A stretch of DNA of 64,000 bases from contig NZ_JAQZZL010000003.1 of NCBI RefSeq assembly GCF_028745505.1, forward strand, positions 62,001 through 126,000, given 5' to 3'. Below are positions 57,950 to 64,000 of this stretch, piece by piece. The notes under the pieces were generated by a model that saw only the letters and a list, made by a program, of their open reading frames with translations, was not told where the DNA came from and made no database searches. The number at the start of each line of letters is the position of its first letter. Position 1 is the first letter of the stretch. Source of the DNA: Lentisphaera marina. Lineage in GTDB: Bacteria; Verrucomicrobiota; Lentisphaeria; Lentisphaerales; Lentisphaeraceae. The translations under genes and the position numbers were made by a program.

Positions 57950-60900
57950 ATGAAAAACTGTAAAACAACCTGCTCTTATTGCGGTGTTGGATGTGGTATT
58001 TCTTTAACAAAAGACAAAGATAACTTCCTCGAGCTCGAAGGAAACGAGCAGTACCCCGTTAATGGGGGTATGCTCTGCTCCAAGGGAATGAATTTACACA
58101 ATGTCGTCATGGACAAAAGCGACCGTTTGCTAGAACCGCAAATGCGTACGGCTAAACACCACCCCATGCAGAAAGTCAATTGGGAAAGTGCCATGACACG
58201 TGCGGCAGCAGTCTTTAAATCTATCATAAAGAAATACGGCTCCGATTCAGTGGGACTGTACGTATCTGGTCAACTTTTGACGGAAGAATACTACTTAGCC
58301 AATAAGCTCACCAAAGGTTTCCTCGGCACCAACAATATCGATACAAATTCACGTTTGTGTATGAGTTCTGCCGTCGTTGGTTATAAAAAAACTATTGGTG
58401 ACGATGCTCCTCCCATTTCCTACGACGATATTGAAGAGAGTGATTGCTTTTTTATTGCTGGGGCTAATCCAGCCTGGTGTCACCCCATACTTTTCCGTCG
58501 TATAGAGAAAAGAAAAGAACAATTTCCCGATGCCAAAATCATTGTCGTCGACCCCCGTAAAACACAAAGTGCTGAAATGGCGGACCTGCATCTGCCCCTT
58601 ATTCCAGGCACAGATGTCTACCTCTTTAATGCCATCGCAAAACTTCTCGTACAATATGGTGCGGTGGATTATCATTTCTTAGAGAATCATTGTAATGGTG
58701 GACATCAACTACTCGAGTTTCTCAAAGACATTGACCTCTTTGAATCCGCTAAGAACTGTGGCCTTGAACTCAACTTAATTGAGCAAGCCGCAAAAATGAT
58801 TGCTGAATCCAAAAGCTTACTCTCCATGTGGACCATGGGCTTAAATCAAAGCTCCATTGGAACAAATAAAAACTTAGCACTCATCAACCTCAATTTACTA
58901 ACAGGCCGCATTGGCAAAGCCGGAAGTGGTCCATTTTCACTCACTGGTCAACCCAACGCCATGGGAGGACGCGAAGTCGGCGGCCTCTCCAACCTGCTAG
59001 CTGCCCATCACGACCTCGCTAACCCTGTTCATTGTAATAAAGTCGCCAATTACTGGGGTTGCGGGTCGGTTTCTTCTCAGCCAGGTCTAACTGCGACAGA
59101 GATGATTGATGCACTTGAAGATGGTCGCCTAAAAGCCGTCTGGATCATTTGTACCAATCCCGCTGTCAGTTTACCTGATCTTGAAAAAGTCGAACGCGCT
59201 TACAAAAAAGCTAAGTTTGTCATGGTGTCTGATATTTCATCAAAATCAGACACCTTAAAATTTGCCGACATGATTCTCCCCGCCGCTGGCTGGGCAGAGA
59301 AAGAAGGCACTATGACTAACTCCGAGCGTCGCATTTCATATTTGCCCAAGCTTATTGAGCCCCCTGGAAACGCCCGTCCTGACGTAGACATACTCATGCA
59401 TTTTGCTCAAAAAATGGGCTTCGAAAAAGCATTTACTTATCCCAATGCCGAAAGTATTTTCAATGAACACAGAGAGCTCACTCGTGGAACAAACATCGAC
59501 ATCTGTGGAGTTTCTTACAAACGCTTAAAACAGCAGTCTATCCAATGGCCCTGCCCAAGTGAAGATCACCCAGGAACGCCACGTCTATTCGAAGATTTTA
59601 AATTCTTCACCAGTGATAAACGCGCCAAAGTTCACGTCGTTGAAGCCCCTCACAAATCAGAAAAAACAAACTCTGACTTCCCACTAATCCTTACTACTGG
59701 TCGCGTCCGTGATCAATGGCACACAATGACTCGCACGGGAAAAGTTCAACGCCTCAATCAACATATTCCAGCACCAAAACTCGAAATTCACCCCGATGAT
59801 GCGCAGAGAATCGGACTTAATCATGGAGAGAATGCCGAAATCACTAGTCGCCGCTCTTCTGTTATTGTTGCCTGCCAAATCACTGACTCCATACGTCCAG
59901 GAACCGTCTTCCTACCCATGCACTGGGGATATATTGATGGCTCAAAAAAAGCTCGTGCCAATAATCTCACTTCCGACTTAGTCGATCCTATCTCAAAAGA
60001 ACCCGATTTTAAGTACTCTGCTGTTCAAGTTCGTGCTCTAGCCAAGAAGAAACGTAAAATAGTTTTGGTTGGTGCGGGTGCTGCAGCACTAGAATTTATT
60101 CATAGCTACCGCAAAACAAACCAAGAAGATGAAGTTCATGTATTTGGTCGTGAACCCCACCTCTTCTATAATCGTGTCATGCTCCCAGATTACATCAATG
60201 ATGAAAAGAGCTGGGAAGCTATTCTTTTATCAGAGAAGCAAGAACTCGAAAAACTCAAAATCACCTACCACGAAGGGACGGCTATTGATAAAATTGAGCG
60301 CAAGAATCAAACTATTATCGATAGCAAAGGCCTAAGCCATACTTACGACACTCTCATTTTAGCAACGGGCAGTCGCCCAACACAAACCATGCAAACACCC
60401 AAAGACATGCAGGGCTTTTTTGGTTTGCGTACTCGACGCGACGCCGATCGCATTAAATCTTATCTCAAAGATGGTGGCAAAGCTGTTATCATCGGCGGTG
60501 GACTCCTTGGACTCGAACTTGCAGGTTCATTGGCTTCGCTAGGAATAGAAGTCACTATTATCCAACGTTCTTCACGCCTCATGCGTGGTCAACTCGATGA
60601 TACGGGCAGCGACATTTTAAACGATGAAATTGTCAATCGCAACATCGATATACTTTACAATGATGAAGTCGCTAATTTTGTTGGCGATAGCCACCTAAAA
60701 GCGATAGAGCTCAAATCCGGCAAGAAACTCGCTTGCGATGCACTCTTCTTTGCCGCTGGAATAAAACCCAATATTGAAATTGGCCAAGACGCTGGTTTAA
60801 AATGTGATCGTGGGATCATTGTCAACGATCAATTGCTAAGCTCTGATCCAAATATTTTTGCCATGGGAGAAATTGCCCAACACCGTAACAAGACTTATGG

Positions 60901-61456
60901 CACCACACCCTCAGCACAAGATCAAGCTCGAGTTGTTGCCGCTCACCTTAATGGCGATCGCTGGGCTAGCTATAAGGGATCTTTAAATTTCAACATCCTC
61001 AAACTCAAAGATCTACAACTCGCCTCCTTGGGACAAGTTCGCAAACCCGAAGGCCCCGAGTACGACGAAGTTACCTTAATTGACCGTAGGAAAAACTATT
61101 ACAAAAAATGCATCTTGCGTAACGATGTTCTCATTGGCGCCATCCTCATCGGCGACAAATCTGAGTTCAATCACTTCAAAGACCTCATTGAGCAAAAAAT
61201 TGAACTAGCTGATCAACGTCTTCCTTTACTAAAAGGCAGTGCTGAACCTACTGAACCTGCCATTGGAAAAATTGTTTGTGCATGTAACAATGTTGGGGAA
61301 GGTAACATAGAAAATATTATTAAAGAAGGCTGTTGTAATTTCCAAGAAATTTGTTCAAAATCTGGTGCTGGAACTGGATGTGGCTCTTGCCGTCCCGAAG
61401 TCAAAAGAATTCTCATGAAAAACATTGCTAATCAAGCCGAGGAGGTGAAATCATGA
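57950..61456 (+). CDS. nasA: Assimilatory nitrate reductase fused to flavoprotein and [2Fe-2S] domains
   Basis: 1168 aa, versus about 700-900 for ordinary NasA/NarB. N-terminus binds [4Fe-4S] (Cys8, Cys11, Cys15, Cys43: CSYCGVGC...GMLCSKG), then the molybdopterin-guanine-dinucleotide domains with SRLCMSSAV, GANPAWCHP and TLTGQPNAMGGREVGG to about residue 690. Residues about 700-1090 are an FAD/NAD(P)H reductase like the front of NirB (IVLVGAGAAALEF; AVIIGGGLLGLELAG). Residues about 1108-1160 are a BFD-like [2Fe-2S] domain (CACNNV...GTGCGSC). The enzyme can thus take electrons directly from NAD(P)H. ATG at 57950 is chosen; 57938 adds four residues. Reduces nitrate to the nitrite used by NirBD. 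Confidence 0.93.
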   Translation: MKNCKTTCSYCGVGCGISLTKDKDNFLELEGNEQYPVNGGMLCSKGMNLHNVVMDKSDRLLEPQMRTAKHHPMQKVNWESAMTRAAAVFKSIIKKYGSDSVGLYVSGQLLTEEYYLANKLTKGFLGTNNIDTNSRLCMSSAVVGYKKTIGDDAPPISYDDIEESDCFFIAGANPAWCHPILFRRIEKRKEQFPDAKIIVVDPRKTQSAEMADLHLPLIPGTDVYLFNAIAKLLVQYGAVDYHFLENHCNGGHQLLEFLKDIDLFESAKNCGLELNLIEQAAKMIAESKSLLSMWTMGLNQSSIGTNKNLALINLNLLTGRIGKAGSGPFSLTGQPNAMGGREVGGLSNLLAAHHDLANPVHCNKVANYWGCGSVSSQPGLTATEMIDALEDGRLKAVWIICTNPAVSLPDLEKVERAYKKAKFVMVSDISSKSDTLKFADMILPAAGWAEKEGTMTNSERRISYLPKLIEPPGNARPDVDILMHFAQKMGFEKAFTYPNAESIFNEHRELTRGTNIDICGVSYKRLKQQSIQWPCPSEDHPGTPRLFEDFKFFTSDKRAKVHVVEAPHKSEKTNSDFPLILTTGRVRDQWHTMTRTGKVQRLNQHIPAPKLEIHPDDAQRIGLNHGENAEITSRRSSVIVACQITDSIRPGTVFLPMHWGYIDGSKKARANNLTSDLVDPISKEPDFKYSAVQVRALAKKKRKIVLVGAGAAALEFIHSYRKTNQEDEVHVFGREPHLFYNRVMLPDYINDEKSWEAILLSEKQELEKLKITYHEGTAIDKIERKNQTIIDSKGLSHTYDTLILATGSRPTQTMQTPKDMQGFFGLRTRRDADRIKSYLKDGGKAVIIGGGLLGLELAGSLASLGIEVTIIQRSSRLMRGQLDDTGSDILNDEIVNRNIDILYNDEVANFVGDSHLKAIELKSGKKLACDALFFAAGIKPNIEIGQDAGLKCDRGIIVNDQLLSSDPNIFAMGEIAQHRNKTYGTTPSAQDQARVVAAHLNGDRWASYKGSLNFNILKLKDLQLASLGQVRKPEGPEYDEVTLIDRRKNYYKKCILRNDVLIGAILIGDKSEFNHFKDLIEQKIELADQRLPLLKGSAEPTEPAIGKIVCACNNVGEGNIENIIKEGCCNFQEICSKSGAGTGCGSCRPEVKRILMKNIANQAEEVKS

Positions 61457-62829
61457 ATATGAAAAACCTACTCACGATTAATGCTCCAGGCGGAATGTTA
61501 ACTCCCAACGACCTGCTTAAATTAGTTGAGCCCGAATCAGTCGATGGCTTTATCTTGGGAAGACGTCAAAATATACTGATTGATTACCCTGGTTCTCCTC
61601 AAGGTTTATCTCGTCGTGTTAACGTTGATAAAGTCCCGCTTATCCATCCCAACATCATTTGCTCACACGCATCTGGTGGGATTGATCTGGAAAAAAATGA
61701 TTGGGCATATATCAATGAAGATTACCAAACAATTTTTGATTCATTCAATTTTAAACCAACTATTTCTGTAAGTATTTGTAGTTATCAACAAAGCATGTTT
61801 GCCTTATTTTCTAGTAAGCTGAATTTCATCTCCTCAGATATTGAGGGTTTATGGCATTTAGTCATCATGCTGAAAGAAAAGCGCGTCCTACTTCCACATT
61901 TATTCAAAACGACGCAAGTAGCTCCTGCTGTTCAAGCCATGCAAAAATTCATCGAAGATGATCAATTCATCACTTCTCATCATCTGGCTGAACTTCTGGA
62001 AGCTTCGCTACCCCTAAGTGAAAACAAGAGCACTGAACTTATTTTACCTCCGCTTCTCAATAGAGACTTCGAAGGTTTTACCACCATGAAAAATGGACGT
62101 TTAGCACTCAATATTTTCTCTAACCACCGCCCGTGGAAAAGAGAATTTATTCAAGATTTTGCGAAGCTCGCAAAAGACCAAGGCCTCAATCGACTTTACG
62201 TAACTGCTGGGCGTTCTTTGCTTATGAAGCACATAAGTAAGAAGGACCTTCATTCATGGGAAGCTCTTCTCGGCAGACACAATATTAGTATCCGCCACTC
62301 AGAGCAAGACTTAGCCTGGATCGTTCCTTCACACAAACCCAATGCTATCAAGCTAAAAGAACAACTCATCCAAGAGTTAAACCGCGAAGGCTTCGCCTGC
62401 CATGGCCTTAATATTGCGATTGACCCTAGGGATTCAGATTGCGGCGCCCCCATCATTATTTATACATCAAAAAACTTCATGAGCCTCTCATGTAAAGTTA
62501 TATATAAACCCAACTTTGACTACCGGAGTTCCGGCTTCAAGACGGCTGGGAAAAACCTTAATTTTGATGGACTCATTACTTGTCTAAGAGATTTACAACA
62601 ACAATTCCATAACCGCCAAATTGATTCTTCAGGCCTGAGGATACAAGCCATAAGTCTTGAGGAAAACCAACCAGAGCATTATCAATGCCCCGATTGCCTT
62701 GGTGAATATCACAAAAACACCGGTGATCCAGACAATGATATTGCACCAAATACTGATTTTATCGACTTACCTGTATACTGGTCATGTGACTTATGTGAAT
62801 GTCCAAAAACTAGATTCATCCCTATTTGA
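61453..62829 (+). CDS. Rubredoxin-tailed protein of the nitrate operon
   Basis: 458 aa. The last about 55 residues form a rubredoxin domain: CPDC...WSCDLCECP, two C-x2-C knuckles binding one iron. The N-terminal about 390 residues contain GGMLTPNDLLKLVE and FILGRRQNILIDYP, resembling ferredoxin-like half domains of nitrite/sulfite reductases, but no siroheme Cys cluster. A similar gene is often found beside nasA in marine Bacteroidetes. Likely an electron carrier or assembly partner. GGAGGTGAAATC before the ATG is a near-perfect ribosome site; the start overlaps the nasA stop (ATGA). Confidence 0.82.
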   Translation: MNMKNLLTINAPGGMLTPNDLLKLVEPESVDGFILGRRQNILIDYPGSPQGLSRRVNVDKVPLIHPNIICSHASGGIDLEKNDWAYINEDYQTIFDSFNFKPTISVSICSYQQSMFALFSSKLNFISSDIEGLWHLVIMLKEKRVLLPHLFKTTQVAPAVQAMQKFIEDDQFITSHHLAELLEASLPLSENKSTELILPPLLNRDFEGFTTMKNGRLALNIFSNHRPWKREFIQDFAKLAKDQGLNRLYVTAGRSLLMKHISKKDLHSWEALLGRHNISIRHSEQDLAWIVPSHKPNAIKLKEQLIQELNREGFACHGLNIAIDPRDSDCGAPIIIYTSKNFMSLSCKVIYKPNFDYRSSGFKTAGKNLNFDGLITCLRDLQQQFHNRQIDSSGLRIQAISLEENQPEHYQCPDCLGEYHKNTGDPDNDIAPNTDFIDLPVYWSCDLCECPKTRFIPI

Positions 62830-62951
62830 TACTCACCTAATTAATCCTTACTAATCATTGAATTTCCTTTATAAAACCCAAAAACTATTCTCATAAATTA
62901 TTGCTCACTCAAAAAGACGTACCATATTAGACCAACGTTTTAGGAGTTAGC

Positions 62952-63554
62952 ATGAGTTCAGATTACAACACCCGACATACCTTAATCGCCAAAATACGCG
63001 ATCAACATGACGATCGTTCTTGGGAAGATTTTGTTTATTTTTACCAACGCTACATTTATGTGGTCATCGCTAAAATGGGGGTGAATAATCAAGATGTAGA
63101 AGATTTAGTTCAACGCGTACTTCTAGCTCTTTGGGAAAAGCTGCCTACTTTCGAGTATGAACCCAACAAATGCAAGTTCAGAACTTGGATGAACCAAATC
63201 ACTCGCAACACTGTGATTGCTTACTTCCGTAAACAAAAGCGTTACAAAAACGACCTTGATCGTGCGGCATCAATCCGACTCAACGAAGAAGACCCCGAGC
63301 AAAGCGAGCCAGAAATTTATAACATGGCCGAAAAGGAATGGAAGCTACACGTTTCCAACTTAGCTTGGGAGAATATCAAAGATGATTTCAAAGGTAAAGC
63401 GGCTCAAGTCTTCCTCGCTTTCAGCGAAGGCAAGGAAATCGAGCAGATCTGCGTGGATATGGATATCAAAAAGAACACGGCCTACGTTTTAAAAAACCGT
63501 GTTCAAGACAAACTCTACAAAGAGATCCGTCGCTTAGATGATGAACTGAGTTAG
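62952..63554 (+). CDS. ECF sigma factor, PVC type
   Basis: 200 aa. Region 2: SWEDFVYFYQRYIYVVIAKM, NQDVEDLVQRVLLALWEKL and CKFRTWMNQITRNTVIAYFRKQ; region 4: AAQVFLAFSEGKEIEQICVD with the helix-turn-helix MDIKKNTAYVLKNRVQDKLYKEI. The RHTLIAKIRDQHDDRSWEDF start is typical of the large sigma family found in Planctomycetes, Verrucomicrobia and Lentisphaerae. No anti-sigma gene follows within the window; the gene stands alone, 122 bp after the nitrate operon, and converges with the last gene. Confidence 0.92.
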   Translation: MSSDYNTRHTLIAKIRDQHDDRSWEDFVYFYQRYIYVVIAKMGVNNQDVEDLVQRVLLALWEKLPTFEYEPNKCKFRTWMNQITRNTVIAYFRKQKRYKNDLDRAASIRLNEEDPEQSEPEIYNMAEKEWKLHVSNLAWENIKDDFKGKAAQVFLAFSEGKEIEQICVDMDIKKNTAYVLKNRVQDKLYKEIRRLDDELS

Positions 63555-63578
63555 TAAAAGGCTCAATTAATCTTCAAA

Positions 63579-64000
63579 TTAATTAGCTCTCATTCCCGTA
63601 TTTGCCAATCTCGCAAAATAAGCACACCACTCTTGAATCAAAGGCCTAACTTGACTGTAGCGCTTCAACTTGCCTTGCAACTCTTGTTTGGGACTATTCT
63701 CTATTCGACGATCACTAAACATCATCAACATTTCTCCTGTTCCGCCATTAAAAACTTTACCTTCTATCGCCATTGTCCCACCTTTAATAGAGCCGATACC
63801 AGGAAAATATTTTTTAATCGGAACCAACTCAATTATCTGAACTTCCATTAAGAGAGTCTGATTATCTAAAAAAGTGTGAGGTACAAAGCGCACTTTTTTT
63901 TCTGGATCATTGAGAAAAGCCTGACGGATTTCAAAGTCGAACATCTTGGCAACCTCGGCTGCAACTTTGCGATTATCCCCATTATCAAAACCTGGGAACA
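63579..64000 (-). CDS. DUF3313-like protein, 5' part outside the window
   Basis: Frame is open at position 64000, giving about 140 visible codons (a Met at 63944 is internal, as coding text FPGFDNGDNRKVAAEVAKMF runs through it). The stretch VQIIELVPIKKYFPGIGSIKGGTMAIEGKVFNGG and MMFSDRRI resemble DUF3313-type outer-membrane lipoproteins: strand-rich, with a conserved Gly-rich turn before MAIEGKV. The signal peptide would be upstream of the window edge. Function unknown. Confidence 0.6.
   Translation of the reverse strand, partial: FPGFDNGDNRKVAAEVAKMFDFEIRQAFLNDPEKKVRFVPHTFLDNQTLLMEVQIIELVPIKKYFPGIGSIKGGTMAIEGKVFNGGTGEMLMMFSDRRIENSPKQELQGKLKRYSQVRPLIQEWCAYFARLANTGMRAN

Noticed and set aside
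62930-62941. CCAACGTT upstream of the ECF sigma gene as a further LacI operator
   Set aside because: Only the left half and centre match; the right half is TTTTAGG, so it is not palindromic. A similar half match inside fabI near 27841 is coding and also not symmetric.
1-64000. tRNA, rRNA and riboswitches
   Set aside because: Intergenic stretches were read for T-arm GGTTCGAATC-like text and for common riboswitch cores on both strands; nothing convincing was seen. A tRNA scan and an Rfam search would be decisive.

Overview
The window looks like chromosome from a marine Lentisphaerae bacterium, most likely Lentisphaera or a close relative. This is inferred from gene content, not from a database match. 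The pointers are: two pseudopilin-like proteins with the H-X9-DG tail motif, sulfatases next to chondroitinase-type PL8 lyases, ECF sigma factors paired with a Ser/Thr kinase, the head-to-head hydrocarbon genes oleB and oleD, and a moderately A+T-rich sequence.

Layout. (1) 1-11333, minus strand: a locus for sulfated glycosaminoglycans, with two PL8 lyases, two sulfatases, two pseudopilin-like proteins, a small secreted helical protein and a LacI-family repressor. A perfect 14-bp palindrome just downstream of the -10 of two predicted promoters points to two LacI-controlled operons. (2) 11334-13912: an accessory stretch with a palindromic intergenic repeat, a 242-bp MITE-like insertion with 7-bp target duplication, an orphan membrane-anchored protein and a CopG/PIN toxin-antitoxin pair. 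(3) 13913-31509: sugar ABC ATPase (ugpC type), AraC regulator, secG, tpiA, oleB, cbiX-like chelatase, serine hydrolase, rho, coaE, tyrS, asd, fabI, ECF sigma/anti-sigma, protein kinase and LOG protein. (4) 31589-36494, plus strand: AsmA-like protein, DnaQ-like exonuclease, leuA, oleD and a PD-(D/E)XK nuclease. (5) 36491-46791: cell-envelope genes, murG-ftsW-IMPase-RNase on the minus strand and mreB-plsY-gpsA-ydjY-like-murA on the plus strand. (6) 46802-54702: a condensation-domain acyltransferase, carB, a DUF368 (PopT) lipid-carrier translocase and ilvD. (7) 55060-62829: nitrate assimilation, nirB-nirD, a NasA fused to its own flavoprotein reductase and [2Fe-2S] domain, and a rubredoxin-tailed protein. 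The window closes with another ECF sigma factor and a partial secreted protein.

The most interesting non-coding signal is at two orphan intergenic loci (15961-16029 minus and 41804-41988 plus). Each encodes predicted RNA hairpins with long stems and large loops packed with CCUCC/CUCCC motifs, that is, mimics of the 16S anti-Shine-Dalgarno tail. Each has its own predicted promoter and a U-tract end. In all three hairpins the imperfect stem positions become G-U wobbles only on the proposed transcribed strand. They look like a family of anti-SD small RNAs.

The genes link as follows. The PL8/sulfatase locus would depolymerise and desulfate chondroitin- or dermatan-like glycans. The nitrate operon needs siroheme, which the cbiX-like chelatase could help supply. 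oleB and oleD are two of the four hydrocarbon-pathway genes but lie about 17 kb apart. No rRNA, tRNA or CRISPR array was recognised.
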